From: Zygotorulaspora mrakii
Taxonomy: Eukaryota > Ascomycota > Saccharomycetes > Saccharomycetales > Saccharomycetaceae
Length of the DNA stretch: 64,000 nucleotides
Reading direction: 5' to 3'
NCBI RefSeq assembly: GCF_013402915.1
Contig: NC_050720.1
Coordinates: 682,001 to 746,000 of the forward strand
The notes under the pieces were generated by a model. That model ran no database searches. It was not told the DNA's origin and worked only from the letters and a program-made list of their open reading frames with translations. Of this stretch, positions 1 to 9,862 are shown one piece after another (positions within the stretch are counted from its first letter, which is position 1; each line of letters begins with the position of its first letter). Made by a program: the position numbers and the translations under genes.

Positions 1-2162
1 ATACGGTTGTTGCAGAAAAGATCAATTTTTATCGTTTCATTTCTCACTTTAGAATGGTTCATAGAGGTTCATTTTTTGCACAATTGAAGACAACAACGGT
101 CAGAAAATTATTACCTGAATCATGGGGATTCCTGTGCCCCGTTCATACTCCAGATGGTTCTCCATGTGGTTTGTTAAATCATTTTGCCCATAAATGTCGT
201 ATCTCAACAAAACAGTCCGATGTATCAAAGATTCCGTCGATTTTGTATTCACTCGGTGTTACGCCAGCTTCACAAGCATCAACAGCTGGTCCATCTTTTT
301 GTTGTGTTCAATTAGATGGTAAAGTTATAGGTTGGGTATCACACGAGCAAGGGAAAGTAATTTCTGACACTTTAAGATTTTGGAAAGTCGAAGGTAAAAC
401 ACCCGGCCTACCTTTAGATCTAGAAATCGGATACGTTCCACCATCAAGTCGTGGTCAATACCCAGGTTTATATATCTTTGGTGGCCATTCAAGGATGATG
501 CGTCCTGTGCGTTATCTACCATTGGACAAAGAGGATATCGTAGGTCCATTTGAACAGGTCTATATGAATATTGCAGTAACTCCACAGGAACTTCAAAATA
601 ATGTCCATACACATGTTGAATTTACTCCAACGAATATTTTATCTATATTGGCTAATTTAACACCGTTTTCAGATTTCAATCAATCGCCAAGAAATATGTA
701 TCAGTGTCAAATGGGTAAACAAACTATGGGTACTCCTGGTGTTGCATTAGTCCATCGTTCGGACAATAAACTTTATAGATTACAAACGGGTCAGACTCCG
801 ATTGTAAAAGCTAACTTATATGATGATTATGGTATGGATAATTTCCCTAATGGTATGAACGCCGTTGTTGCCGTCATTTCCTATACCGGTTACGATATGG
901 ACGATGCAATGATCATTAACAAATCTGCGGATGAAAGAGGTTTTGGTTATGGTACAATGTATAAAACTGAAAAAGTTGATCTTTCACTCAATAGAAGTCG
1001 TGGAGATCCAATTTCTCAGCATTTTGGCTTTGGAAGTGATGAATGGCCAAAGGAATGGTTAGAAAAATTAGATGATGATGGATTGCCATATATTGGTACA
1101 TATGTGGAAGAGGGGGATCCAATCTGCGCATATTTTGATGACACTCTGAATAAGACAAAGATAAAAACTTACCATTCTTCCGAACCTGCATATATTGAGG
1201 AAGTCAATCTTATCGGTGATGAATCAAATAAATTTCAAGAGCTACAAACAGTTACAATAAAATATCGTATCAGAAGAACCCCTCAAATTGGTGACAAATT
1301 TTCCTCTAGACATGGGCAAAAAGGTGTTTGTTCAAGAAAATGGCCAACCATCGATATGCCTTTCAGTGAAACCGGTATTCAGCCAGATATAATCATTAAT
1401 CCTCATGCTTTTCCATCTCGTATGACAATTGGTATGTTCGTTGAATCTCTTGCTGGTAAAGCTGGTGCCCTTCACGGCATTGCACAAGACGCCACGCCAT
1501 GGATGTTCAATGAAAATGATACTCCAGCTGACTATTTTGGTGAGCAACTACTAAAATCTGGTTATAACTATCATGGTAATGAGCCAATGTATTCTGGTGC
1601 TACAGGTGAAGAGTTAAGAGCAGATATATATGTAGGTGTCGTCTACTATCAAAGATTACGTCATATGGTTAACGACAAGTTCCAGGTGCGTTCAACCGGT
1701 CCTGTCAATAGTTTGACAATGCAACCTGTCAAAGGTAGAAAAAGACATGGTGGTATCCGTGTTGGTGAAATGGAAAGAGATGCATTAATAGGGCATGGTA
1801 CAGCCTTCCTGCTCCAAGATCGTTTATTAAACTGTTCCGATTACACTCAAACTTCTGTGTGCCGTGAATGTGGTGCTATCCTTACAACTCAACAAAGTGT
1901 ACCAAGAATAGGCTCACTCTCTTCATTACGTTGTCGTCGTTGCGCTGTGAAGTTTGATGATGCCAAGAAGATGTTATCCAAATATAAAGGCACCAAGAGT
2001 GTTTTCATCGATGACTCTCAAGTATGGGAAGATGGTCAAGGTAATAAATTCGTTGGTGGTGGAGATACTACCACGGTTGCCATTCCATTTGTGTTGAAAT
2101 ATTTAGATTCGGAACTTGCAGCAATGGGTATCAGATTGCGCTACAACGTGGAACCTCGTTGA
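1..2162 (+). CDS. RPA135: RNA polymerase I second-largest subunit RPA135, 3' part (5' end outside window)
   Basis: This is the catalytic-core beta-like subunit of RNA polymerase I, which transcribes 35S rDNA in the nucleolus. The reading frame is open from base 3 with no start codon; the first ATG (base 54) is internal, because the codons before it (TVVAEKINFYRFISHF) continue the conserved protein. About 719 of the roughly 1200 residues expected for the family are present. Visible hallmarks are the fork and hybrid-binding region (RGSFFAQLKTTTVRKLLPES, then HTPDGSPCGLLNH), the active-centre segment GYDMDDAMIINKSADERGFG, the flap/anchor stretch GDKFSSRHGQKG, and a C-terminal CX2C...CX2C zinc site (CRECG...CRRC). 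The C-terminus GIRLRYNVEP is specific to the Pol I paralogue rather than Rpb2 or Rpc128. The neighbour PMR1 lies elsewhere in S. cerevisiae, so this junction is a rearrangement relative to that species. Confidence 0.97.
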   Translation, partial: TVVAEKINFYRFISHFRMVHRGSFFAQLKTTTVRKLLPESWGFLCPVHTPDGSPCGLLNHFAHKCRISTKQSDVSKIPSILYSLGVTPASQASTAGPSFCCVQLDGKVIGWVSHEQGKVISDTLRFWKVEGKTPGLPLDLEIGYVPPSSRGQYPGLYIFGGHSRMMRPVRYLPLDKEDIVGPFEQVYMNIAVTPQELQNNVHTHVEFTPTNILSILANLTPFSDFNQSPRNMYQCQMGKQTMGTPGVALVHRSDNKLYRLQTGQTPIVKANLYDDYGMDNFPNGMNAVVAVISYTGYDMDDAMIINKSADERGFGYGTMYKTEKVDLSLNRSRGDPISQHFGFGSDEWPKEWLEKLDDDGLPYIGTYVEEGDPICAYFDDTLNKTKIKTYHSSEPAYIEEVNLIGDESNKFQELQTVTIKYRIRRTPQIGDKFSSRHGQKGVCSRKWPTIDMPFSETGIQPDIIINPHAFPSRMTIGMFVESLAGKAGALHGIAQDATPWMFNENDTPADYFGEQLLKSGYNYHGNEPMYSGATGEELRADIYVGVVYYQRLRHMVNDKFQVRSTGPVNSLTMQPVKGRKRHGGIRVGEMERDALIGHGTAFLLQDRLLNCSDYTQTSVCRECGAILTTQQSVPRIGSLSSLRCRRCAVKFDDAKKMLSKYKGTKSVFIDDSQVWEDGQGNKFVGGGDTTTVAIPFVLKYLDSELAAMGIRLRYNVEPR

Positions 2163-2731
2163 AATCAAAAAAAAAAGTCATCCGGCATAGCACAATATAA
2201 ATATTTAAAACTACGAATTCAAGTTTCCTTTCTCTACCCCTCTTCTGTCTATCAAGCCCTTCGGTTTTTCAATTTTCAGTGGCTCATTGGATTCAACATG
2301 TATAATAAATATATAGACGATTTAATTATAACGGTAATCACCCATACAATTTCAGCGCACTAAATCTACCCATATTAGTCATAAGCGATATGTTCTTGTC
2401 ACGAATCTTCTCTTTTTAATAATATGTTCTCTGTAACTGCATGTGGGTTTTTGCTTGATAGATCTTTTCTTTCACCATCATCTGAGCTTAGTGAAAAAAT
2501 ATGGGAAAATACAGAATGAAAGTGGAAAAGAACACAAAAACAACAATTAAGCCTCAACAGCAGCATTTCGGCTCTGGTAAACCACAGGTCTAGTATTCTT
2601 CTTGCTTTAATTGGTGAATTGAGAAGTTTGACTGATCAGAAACTCGAGTAACTACTTCTGCAACAAGGAAATCAGGTTTCCAGTTTCCGTGTTGTGTGAA
2701 TCTCGGCGAAACAGTTCAAAATTCTTGGAGC
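2163..2731. other. Intergenic region RPA135-PMR1
   Basis: A 569-bp gap between two tandem plus-strand genes. It should hold the RPA135 3' end, just after the stop (A-run followed by AT-rich sequence near 2190-2215), and the PMR1 promoter. No tRNA, snRNA or credible small ORF was found. A GTG codon at 2696 is in frame with PMR1 but is not a usual yeast start. Confidence 0.6.
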
Positions 2732-5554
2732 ATGAGTGAAAATCCCTTCAATGTTCCTCTAGTTGATAACGTGGATGGTGAAGATATTATTAACAGTACA
2801 GATGCGTTGTCGAAGCCAAATTCTTCTTTAGAATACTGTACTCTCACGGTAGCCGAAACTTTGGAAAAACTTGGGACAAGTGCTACAAAGGGTCTGCAGT
2901 CGTTTGAAGAGGCAACTAGGAGAAGTGAGGCGTATGGTCCAAATGAAATTAAAGTTGAAGAAGATGACCCTTTGTGGAAGAAGTTTCTGTCGAATTTTGT
3001 AGAAGATCCCTTGATCCTTTTGCTAATTGGATCTGCAGTTGTGTCCTTTATCATGGGCAATATTGATGATGCAGTAAGTATTACTGTTGCAATTGTGATT
3101 GTGGTTACTGTTGGGTTTATTCAGGAATATAGGTCAGAGAAATCTCTCGAAGCATTGAACCAACTGGTACCAGCAGAGTGTCATCTGATTAGATGCGGCC
3201 AAGAATCACATACTTTAGCATCGAATTTAGTTCCCGGTGATCTTGTTAGTTTCAGAATTGGTGACAGGATACCTGCCGACTTGAGGATTGTTGACAGTGT
3301 TGACTTAACTATCGATGAAAGTAATCTAACAGGAGAAAATGAACCCGTGCATAAGACATCGCATCATGTTAATAAAGAAAGTTTCAACGATCAGCCCTAC
3401 TCCATAGTCCCAGTCGCTGATAGATCGTGCATTGCCTATATGGGTACCTTAGTGCGAGAGGGACACGGTAAGGGCATTGTCGTAGGCATTGGAACGAACA
3501 CCTCTTTTGGCTCTGTTTTTGAAATGATGAACTCGATTGAGAAGCCAAAAACCCCCCTACAATCTGCTATGGATAAACTTGGTAAAGATTTATCTCTTGG
3601 GAGTTTCGTTTTAATTGGTTGTATTTGCTTAATTGGTATAATTCAAGGAAAATCCTGGTTAGAAATGTTTCAAATATCTGTTTCTTTAGCTGTTGCTGCA
3701 ATTCCTGAGGGTTTGCCAATCATTGTCACTGTTACTTTAGCTCTTGGAGTCCTACGAATGGCGAAACGGAAAGCTATTGTAAGAAGATTACCGAGTGTTG
3801 AGACTTTGGGCTCTGTTAACGTAATTTGTTCCGATAAAACAGGTACGTTAACGTCGAACCATATGACAGTTTCGAAAATTTGGTGTTTGGATACGATGGC
3901 CAACAAATCAAATGTTATAAATTTAGAGAAGTCTAAGAATGTTAATTTCAAAAATTATTTGACCGACGATGTTAGGGCCACCTTACTTATAAGTAGTGTG
4001 TGCAATAACGCATCCTTCTCACAAGAGCACGGCAAGTACCTAGGAAACCCCACTGACGTAGCTCTTTTAGAGCAATTGTCCAAATTTGATATTAAGGATA
4101 TGAGATCGTCCTTCAAAAAATTGCAGGAAATTCCTTTTAACTCTAAAAGAAAATTTATGGCTACGAAACTAGTAGATTCAGAGGGAAGTTGCGCTGTATA
4201 TGTCAAAGGTGCATTCGAAAAAATATTACAACACTCCAACAGTTTTGTTACTCAGAAGGGCAAAACAGAGAGGTTGACCGACGCCCACAAAGAAACCATC
4301 ATTGACACAGCTAATTCATTGGCATCAAACGGTCTACGTGTCCTAGCTTTTGCTAAGTTAGAATTACCAAATGCTCTCGGAACACTAAATGAAGAAGCAA
4401 TCACAGATCTTTGCTTTGCTGGCCTGATCGGTATGAGTGATCCGCCAAGGCCAACTGTTAAACCAGCTATTGAGAAATTACTGCAGGGTAGGGTGCACGT
4501 CATCATGATCACTGGTGATTCTGAAAATACAGCTGTAAATATTGCCAGAGAAATTGGAATTCCGGTGATAAATCCTGAAATATCAGTTCTTTCTGGAGAT
4601 AAGTTGAATGATATGACGGATGATCAACTAGCAAACGTTATAGATCATGTTAATATTTTCGCCCGTGCTACTCCAGAGCACAAGCTTAACATAGTTCGTG
4701 CTCTAAGGAAAAGAGGTAATATTGTTGCAATGACCGGTGATGGTGTCAATGATGCGCCGGCTCTTAAATTAGCCGATATTGGTGTTTCTATGGGTAAAAT
4801 GGGCACAGACGTTGCAAAAGAGGCCTCTGATATGGTTTTAACTGACGACGATTTCAGTACAATTTTGACAGCAATTGAGGAAGGAAAGGGCATCTTCAAT
4901 AACATTCAAAATTTTCTGACCTTCCAACTTTCAACGTCAGTTGCTGCTTTGTCTTTGGTTGCCTTAGCGACTACATTCAAACTACCAAATCCGTTGAATG
5001 CCATGCAAATCCTATGGATTAACATTTTGATGGATGGTCCGCCGGCTCAGTCGCTTGGTGTTGAAGCAGTCGATCATGAAGTTATGAAAAAGCCACCCAG
5101 AAAACGTACCGACAAACTTTTGACAAGTGAGGTTTTAAAACGTTTGCTAATTAGTGCCCTATTCATCATTGTTGGAACAGTTTATGTGTTTATCAAAGAA
5201 ATGAACGAAGACAACAAAGTAACGGCAAGAGACACTACTATGACATTTACATGCTTTGTTTTCTTTGATATGTTTAACGCATTGTCCTGTAGACATTCTA
5301 CGAAATCCATTTTCACTATTGGAATTTTTACAAATAAAATGTTCAACTACGCTGTAGGTTTTTCATTGCTCGGTCAGCTGTGTGCCATATACTTCCCATT
5401 TTTCCAACAAGTTTTCAAAACAGAAAGCTTAAGTCTGAGCGACTTAGGTTTTCTCTTAATGATTAGTAGCACGGTATTCATCGCTGATGAACTGCGCAAA
5501 TTGTGGGCAAGGAAAACAGCCTCTATATATCCAAGCGTCTACTCGACCGTCTGA
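2732..5554 (+). CDS. PMR1: Golgi P-type Ca2+/Mn2+-transporting ATPase Pmr1
   Basis: This secretory-pathway calcium pump (SPCA, P2A type) loads the Golgi lumen with Ca2+ and Mn2+ for glycosylation and protein sorting. The start at 2732 (MSENPFN) matches the known yeast N-terminus; the open frame extends 12 codons upstream only through a GTG. The product is 940 aa, normal for the family. Order of features: N-terminal EF-hand-like segment; M1-M2; actuator loop with the TGEN-type motif (ESNLTGENEPVHK); M4 with AAIPEGLPI; phosphorylation site DKTGTLTSN (Asp about residue 368); nucleotide domain; hinge TGDGVNDAPALK (about 670); and the M5-M10 block beginning FLTFQLSTSVAAL, with M6 residues NILMDGPPAQSLG. 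It is convergent with SUA5, 142 bp away, and the two are also neighbours in S. cerevisiae. Confidence 0.97.
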   Translation: MSENPFNVPLVDNVDGEDIINSTDALSKPNSSLEYCTLTVAETLEKLGTSATKGLQSFEEATRRSEAYGPNEIKVEEDDPLWKKFLSNFVEDPLILLLIGSAVVSFIMGNIDDAVSITVAIVIVVTVGFIQEYRSEKSLEALNQLVPAECHLIRCGQESHTLASNLVPGDLVSFRIGDRIPADLRIVDSVDLTIDESNLTGENEPVHKTSHHVNKESFNDQPYSIVPVADRSCIAYMGTLVREGHGKGIVVGIGTNTSFGSVFEMMNSIEKPKTPLQSAMDKLGKDLSLGSFVLIGCICLIGIIQGKSWLEMFQISVSLAVAAIPEGLPIIVTVTLALGVLRMAKRKAIVRRLPSVETLGSVNVICSDKTGTLTSNHMTVSKIWCLDTMANKSNVINLEKSKNVNFKNYLTDDVRATLLISSVCNNASFSQEHGKYLGNPTDVALLEQLSKFDIKDMRSSFKKLQEIPFNSKRKFMATKLVDSEGSCAVYVKGAFEKILQHSNSFVTQKGKTERLTDAHKETIIDTANSLASNGLRVLAFAKLELPNALGTLNEEAITDLCFAGLIGMSDPPRPTVKPAIEKLLQGRVHVIMITGDSENTAVNIAREIGIPVINPEISVLSGDKLNDMTDDQLANVIDHVNIFARATPEHKLNIVRALRKRGNIVAMTGDGVNDAPALKLADIGVSMGKMGTDVAKEASDMVLTDDDFSTILTAIEEGKGIFNNIQNFLTFQLSTSVAALSLVALATTFKLPNPLNAMQILWINILMDGPPAQSLGVEAVDHEVMKKPPRKRTDKLLTSEVLKRLLISALFIIVGTVYVFIKEMNEDNKVTARDTTMTFTCFVFFDMFNALSCRHSTKSIFTIGIFTNKMFNYAVGFSLLGQLCAIYFPFFQQVFKTESLSLSDLGFLLMISSTVFIADELRKLWARKTASIYPSVYSTV

Positions 5555-5696
5555 TATTGTATAGGATTGAGTAGATGGACTTGAGACGAATCCTTTTATA
5601 TAGTGATGAAAAAAGTATTAGACATGAATATTACTGGTATTTAATGTGTTGCGAAAAAGATCTTACTAAGTAGTTATTGAATTGGCCTTCTTGCAT

Positions 5697-6956
5697 CTAA
5701 AAAGATTTATATTCATTACCGGCGGCTTTAATAAGTCTATTCATTACTGCTAAGCCTTCATCCTTCTCAGCAACGCCCTCAATCACAATTAAATCAGCAA
5801 AGTCATCTTCATCAGCTTTTCTGAGAGCAGCAAACAAGTTTGCCTGTATTTCTTCTCCCGTTAGACCTAGACTTTGTACGGTAAGGTCAACATTTAATGC
5901 CGATTTCAGTTCACTAGATGAAACATTTGCCAGTTGTAAGGTAGTCAAGATTGAAACTTTTTTAATGCTACCATGCGATACTAAACATTGTTCGTCGATA
6001 ACACTGATCAGTTTTCTAATTTTTTCCCGTTCATTGCCAATGTTGCCTGGCACTAATAGTATAACTTTTGCTGATGGAGCATAATGCTTATATTTCATAC
6101 CTGGCGTTCTTACCTTTTCACCACTCTCTAAAGTCTTTCTTCTTTCAACTTTGCAATCGAACCAAAGATCTCCGCCCAGTTTTACAATCTGTTCATAGGT
6201 AAATCCACCAGGTCGTAGTAACATCGGTGGTCTGCATAGCCCGTCTACGACTGTGCTTTCAACACCTACAGAGCATGGACCACCATCCAGTATCAATGGG
6301 ATCTTTCCCTTCAAGTCATGATAGACATGGCTGGCCAATGTAGGAGACGGCCTTGTGGATGCATTAGCTGATGGTGCAGCGATAGGTGTGTCGCTTAAAG
6401 CAATCAGAGCTCTGGCGATTGGGTTAGATGGTATTCTAACGGCAAAAGTGGATTGGCTAGCTGTGGTTAATTTTGAGAGTGTATTCCTGCTTGCATTAGG
6501 TACCGGCAATAGGATAGTCAACGGGCCTGGCCAAAGTTGGTCAATCAAAGAATGGTAAATTTCAGGCACATTTTTTAATAGTGAATCTTTTCCCAAATTA
6601 TTTTCACCATATATTTTTCTGTTTAATTGATCAATTGAGGATACGTGAGTGATTAAAGGATTATCACTTGGTCTATTTTTCGCCTTGTAAATATTTAAAA
6701 TGGAGTTATCGTTTAAGGAGGAGCCTCCCAAGCCGTAAACTGTTTCAGTAGGAAATGCAACAATATTATCAGAGTCTCTTAATATTTTACTAGCCTCCTG
6801 GATGACTCGTTTACTTTCATCATCGGCGAAAGTCGGCAGAGAACCATTAAGATGTGCATCTGCCGCAAATTGGATTGAACCTGGATCAACTTTCAAAATC
6901 TTTGTCTCAAAAGCTACCTGTAATGACATTGCCCTAGCCAATCCTCTTTGAATCAT
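5697..6956 (-). CDS. SUA5: Threonylcarbamoyl-AMP synthase Sua5 (tRNA t6A biosynthesis)
   Basis: Sua5 makes threonylcarbamoyl-AMP from threonine, bicarbonate and ATP. This is the first step of t6A37 formation on ANN-decoding tRNAs, in both cytosol and mitochondria. The 419-aa protein has an N-terminal YrdC-type domain ([56 protein letters not shown]) and a C-terminal Sua5 domain after the linker [14 protein letters not shown]. Two N-terminal methionines (codons 1 and 10) are possible starts. The first adds a short extension (IQRGLARA) that could serve mitochondrial targeting, and S. cerevisiae has a similar arrangement. It is convergent with PMR1. The gene-free LTR region begins immediately upstream. 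Confidence 0.96.
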   Translation of the reverse strand: MIQRGLARAMSLQVAFETKILKVDPGSIQFAADAHLNGSLPTFADDESKRVIQEASKILRDSDNIVAFPTETVYGLGGSSLNDNSILNIYKAKNRPSDNPLITHVSSIDQLNRKIYGENNLGKDSLLKNVPEIYHSLIDQLWPGPLTILLPVPNASRNTLSKLTTASQSTFAVRIPSNPIARALIALSDTPIAAPSANASTRPSPTLASHVYHDLKGKIPLILDGGPCSVGVESTVVDGLCRPPMLLRPGGFTYEQIVKLGGDLWFDCKVERRKTLESGEKVRTPGMKYKHYAPSAKVILLVPGNIGNEREKIRKLISVIDEQCLVSHGSIKKVSILTTLQLANVSSSELKSALNVDLTVQSLGLTGEEIQANLFAALRKADEDDFADLIVIEGVAEKDEGLAVMNRLIKAAGNEYKSF

Positions 6957-7642
6957 ACAGTAGCTGATGAAATGAAGTGTTGCTATGTGTATTTGAAGTT
7001 ACAACACTATATATTAATCTGATTTGAAGAGATGAGGTGAGATTCTGTTGCGCATAATGTGAAATTTTGTCATCATCACAAACGGGCTATCTATAAGCGA
7101 CAAGGTATATTCCTTCTGACAGGAAACGCTTGCCATTGTCACCTAACGATACTCGTTAGGTGTTCATTGCAGCTACAACTTTGTTTGCTAAGCATGGACA
7201 GATTCATGTAGAACCATTTATCTATTGCGTTTGCCACACGTTAAACTTTATGACGTTGGTATTATTGATTCTTGTCTCGCTGTCACCCCTACATAGTGAG
7301 GGACACTGTGACTAGGAAGAAGGCAAAGACTTGGGGATATTGCTACAAAACTTACCAATATCCTGGGTGTAGCTAAATTCTCAGTTAAGCTATTACTTTT
7401 CAAGCTTCTGTCAGCTAACGTCACGTTTAAGCGACGACACCAAAAGATGCCTGATATTTCAGCTATGGCATTTTTGTAGATGTTAAGATCGGTGCTGGCC
7501 CTTTTATGCACAAGAGAGGAGCATTGAGGGGTGACCTTGTAAGAATGAGTAGTCAATGGGGGGGTATCTTCATTTGAGCAGGCTTAAGACTACAGAATAG
7601 CTAGTAACTTGTTTACGTTGGCATAGTACACTAAGTCCCTTG
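6957..7642. other. Gene-free region upstream of SUA5
   Basis: About 690 bp holding the SUA5 promoter and sequence of unknown origin. An open frame at 7248-7556 (minus) has no recognisable protein features and low-complexity codon content, and I do not support it as a gene. No tRNA or snRNA was recognised. The only clear structure is the palindrome at 7140-7162. Given the decayed LTRs just to the right, this may be very old transposon debris, but no LTR similarity could be traced here by eye. Confidence 0.5.
7140..7162. repeat. Perfect 10-bp inverted repeat, 3-nt loop
   Basis: CACCTAACGA and its exact reverse complement TCGTTAGGTG are separated by TAC. As RNA it would form a tight hairpin. 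It lies about 180 bp upstream of the SUA5 start in otherwise featureless sequence. Confidence 0.8.
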
Positions 7643-7800
7643 TGTTGAAATGCACGAATGTCATTACGTAAATGAGAGAGACACTTGAAAAGAGTTTAGA
7701 ACGACTCTGAGGACCTCTGAGGCGCAACTATTGTAGTTACGTAACGAAAGAAATGAAATTAGATGAAGCCCTAATGGAGTATTAACTATTGAGAGAGTGG
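7643..7800 (+). mobile_element. Decayed plus-strand LTR fragment
   Basis: The stretch starts with TGTTGAAAT at 7643, as the intact LTRs in this window do. It keeps a recognisable core near 7762-7782 (AGATGAAGCCCTAA against AGATGAAACCCTAA in the intact LTR). The rest is heavily diverged and the right boundary is uncertain, because it runs into an inverted LTR relic. Confidence 0.5.
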
Positions 7801-7804
7801 GTTA

Positions 7805-8290
7805 ACCTCGGAGTTAACGACATTAGCTTCCTCAGACGTTGATTATTGTGATGTTCGGCTATGGGGATTTATAAGTCCTGGATTTCTTACATCATCGAAT
7901 GAGATAAAAACTAAACGAAATGAGATTGGTTATCTTAAAAAGTCGTCAGTATTTACACCCGACATTCTGCAGCTATTGAACCATAAAAAGGATAATGAAT
8001 AAGGTATTTCGTTCTTAGCAGTTCATAGTTCGTGTTTTCATCACGCTAGTCCAGTCCTCGAGAATATGTGGCACTGCTCGTTATAGCTTACTCCATACTG
8101 TCAATCATCCGTAGTCAAATTCCCGAATTGCAAGCGTCTCGCGATAGAACATCAGCCCATGACTCTACAGAGTCAATTAGTACTCTGTAAGGGCCTCATA
8201 TGACTTGATTTCTTTTGCAATGTCACTGTGAAAGTTTCATCTTGAACTTTCTCGGACTGCCTATTCAATATCTCTCGTTATATTGTCATA
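7805..8290 (-). mobile_element. Decayed minus-strand solo LTR
   Basis: Read on the minus strand this aligns over nearly its whole length with the intact LTRs. Landmarks on the plus strand, in order, are: ACATCATCGAATGAGATA (LTR: atcatgaattgagata); CGTCAGTATTTA (reverse complement of the LTR TATA region) near 7944; CTATTGAACCATAAAAAGGA near 7973; CCGTAGTCAAATTCC near 8110; GCGTCTCGCGATAGA near 8132; and TCTGTAAGGGCC...TGACTT near 8184-8210. Many substitutions mark an old insertion. The younger plus-strand LTR at 8296 lies at its end, so that LTR probably inserted into it or immediately beside it. Confidence 0.7.
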
Positions 8291-8295
8291 TCAAT

Positions 8296-8788
8296 TGTTG
8301 AAATATAGATCGATATTATAAGATATATGAGAGAGATGACTTATAAGAATCAGAAACAAGACAATTGGTCTGTAAAACAAAATAAATGAAGCCAGACGAA
8401 GCCCTAACAGAATATCAATCGATCCTGGAAAGATATCGGATGATAATCTATCGCGAGACGTTTACAATTCAGGAATCTGACTACGAAGGAGTCTATAGAA
8501 TGAACACGAAATAGCAGTTGTACTGTGGATTCTATGGGACTAGAAATGGTGTGATGACGATGAAAATTCTTCACTCGTCGTCCTCTCTTGTGGTTCAATA
8601 GGTGCGAAATATTAGGTATAAATACTGACGTATTTTCCAGATATTAATCCAAGTTCAATTAGTTTTAGCTCAATTCATGATATAGAAAATCAAGGAATTA
8701 TATATCTCTATAATTGAATAACATAGTGTTATCATCAATGTCAAACCAAGTTAATATCGACAACGCCGAAACTTCCTCTAGTACAATA
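8296..8788 (+). mobile_element. Solo LTR (Ty1/copia family) with 5-bp target duplication
   Basis: A 493-bp LTR beginning TGTTGAAATATAGAT and ending GTACAATA, flanked by the direct repeat TCAAT at 8291-8295 and 8789-8793. It is clearly related along its length to the 495-bp LTRs of the complete element at 38514-44798 but has diverged, especially in the last 30 bp. It lies 90 bp upstream of the initiator tRNA gene and in the same orientation. Insertion upstream of Pol III genes is the known preference of Ty1-like elements. It carries the TATAAATA motif near 8619-8626. Confidence 0.9.
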
Positions 8789-8878
8789 TCAATCAAAGTG
8801 AATTAGGATCTGCAATGATGTGACCGTTTACTATGTTATAGAGCGTAAGTAAATATGTACCTTCAACGAGTTCTGTAT

Positions 8879-8950
8879 AGCGCCGTGGCGCAGTGGAAGC
8901 GCGCAGGGCTCATAACCCTGATGTCCTTGGATCGAAACCAAGCGGCGCTA
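8879..8950 (+). tRNA. Initiator tRNA-Met (CAT)
   Basis: A 72-nt intronless gene that folds as the eukaryotic cytoplasmic initiator. The acceptor stem is AGCGCCG with CGGCGCT plus discriminator A at 8950, giving the initiator-type A1-U72 pair. The anticodon loop is CTCATAA with stem AGGG/CCCT. The T-arm is CTTGG-ATCGAAA-CCAAG, where AUCG replaces TPsiC as in initiators. CCA is not encoded. A T-run at 8954-8959 serves as the Pol III terminator. Its 3' end is exactly complementary to the primer-binding site of the retrotransposon at 39009. Confidence 0.97.
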
Positions 8951-9136
8951 TTATTTTTTATTTCATGCTTGACACCCTGATTGTCTATAAAGCAAACAGC
9001 TGCAATTTATGCTATACCTATACTTCAAGTACGTAATATGTTATACACGTTAAAATCACCGTGGAATTGCAACGAAAATTTTTCGCTTCTGTTGTTTTGT
9101 TCTTGGTGTTTTATGTTTTATAGTGCGCATCGAAGT

Positions 9137-9601
9137 TTAATCAAAAATGTTTGTATTGTTGATGGACAAAAAATATATGCCCAAGTCTTGAAATTCCCAT
9201 CCATCAAGGAGCTGGGAGGATGAAGCTGGCCATATCTGCTTTATTTTCGTCACCATCGACTCAAAAAGCGGCTTATCCAATTTCTTCAAACTTGGTTCGC
9301 CCACGATCCACCTGTGTTCCAACTGCGGCTGAAGTGATTCCTGTTGCGCGATCGAAAAGTCACTAACATCTTGTTTAATAGAGATTTCCAATTTTTTCTG
9401 AACTGCCGGTCCGTGTTTTTCAAGGAGCTCGTTCAAATACTGTGTCACATTTTCTTCATCCCAGGCCTGCTTCTCATAATAGGCGTCTAGCTCTTTCATG
9501 GTTTGCAGTATTTCTGAATTTTTGTCCAGGAGCAATTCAAATGCCATCAACCTGGTGACAATGAAAAACAATCCTATAAAACTCAGAGCTTGATGATTCA
9601 T
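9137..9601 (-). CDS. Hypothetical 154-aa protein with N-terminal hydrophobic signal-like segment
   Basis: I do not recognise this protein. The ATG at 9601 opens with MNHQALSFIGLFFIVTRLMA, a hydrophobic stretch of about 14 residues that could be a signal peptide or anchor. An acidic, helix-prone region follows (Leu/Lys/Glu rich, about residues 22-95), then a C-terminal part with several aromatic residues ending NNTNIFD. Composition and codon use look like a normal coding region, and it is divergent from POL32 with a 368-bp shared promoter region. In S. cerevisiae no gene with this position and orientation next to POL32 or VMA3 comes to mind, so it may be specific to this lineage or fast evolving. 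It sits at a probable synteny breakpoint beside a tRNA and LTRs. A spurious ORF cannot be excluded. Confidence 0.55.
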   Translation of the reverse strand: MNHQALSFIGLFFIVTRLMAFELLLDKNSEILQTMKELDAYYEKQAWDEENVTQYLNELLEKHGPAVQKKLEISIKQDVSDFSIAQQESLQPQLEHRWIVGEPSLKKLDKPLFESMVTKIKQIWPASSSQLLDGWEFQDLGIYFLSINNTNIFD

Positions 9602-9862
9602 TTTCTGTTCAGGGTGCTTTCGAGTGCGGTTTTTTTGTGTCGAATAATATTAATACTCGTCTTACTCTTGCAGAAGTGATCTTTAATAACGTACAGTACT
9701 TGTATCAGTAGTGAAAAAACCAAGAAAAAAATTCAGCAATTTGTTTTTAAATTTGAATTAATCAAAAGAGATCTACACAAAAACTGCGTCTAGTTGTTCT
9801 ATAATGCTCGAGTCGCATCGAATTTATGTCATTTTTCTTCCACCACTAAAAACTGGAAATAT

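Noticed and set aside
2696..2731. Upstream GTG/TTG-initiated extensions of PMR1, URB2, HUL4, RIP1, YEL023C, GEA, TIM9 and gag
   Set aside because: Nuclear yeast genes start at ATG with rare exceptions, and in each case the first ATG matches the known N-terminus of the family or lies just before it.
7248..7556. 102-codon minus-strand open frame in the gene-free region
   Set aside because: No recognisable domain, unlikely composition and no gene context; probably a chance ORF in decayed DNA.
7718..7725. GAGGCGCA, a Crz1-type calcium-response motif
   Set aside because: It lies inside a decayed LTR, far from any promoter that would use it; likely chance.
9109..9119. TTTTATGTTTT, an exact match to the S. 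cerevisiae ARS consensus
   Set aside because: An 11-base degenerate AT motif is common by chance in this AT-rich DNA, and the consensus may differ in this species; no further origin evidence was seen.
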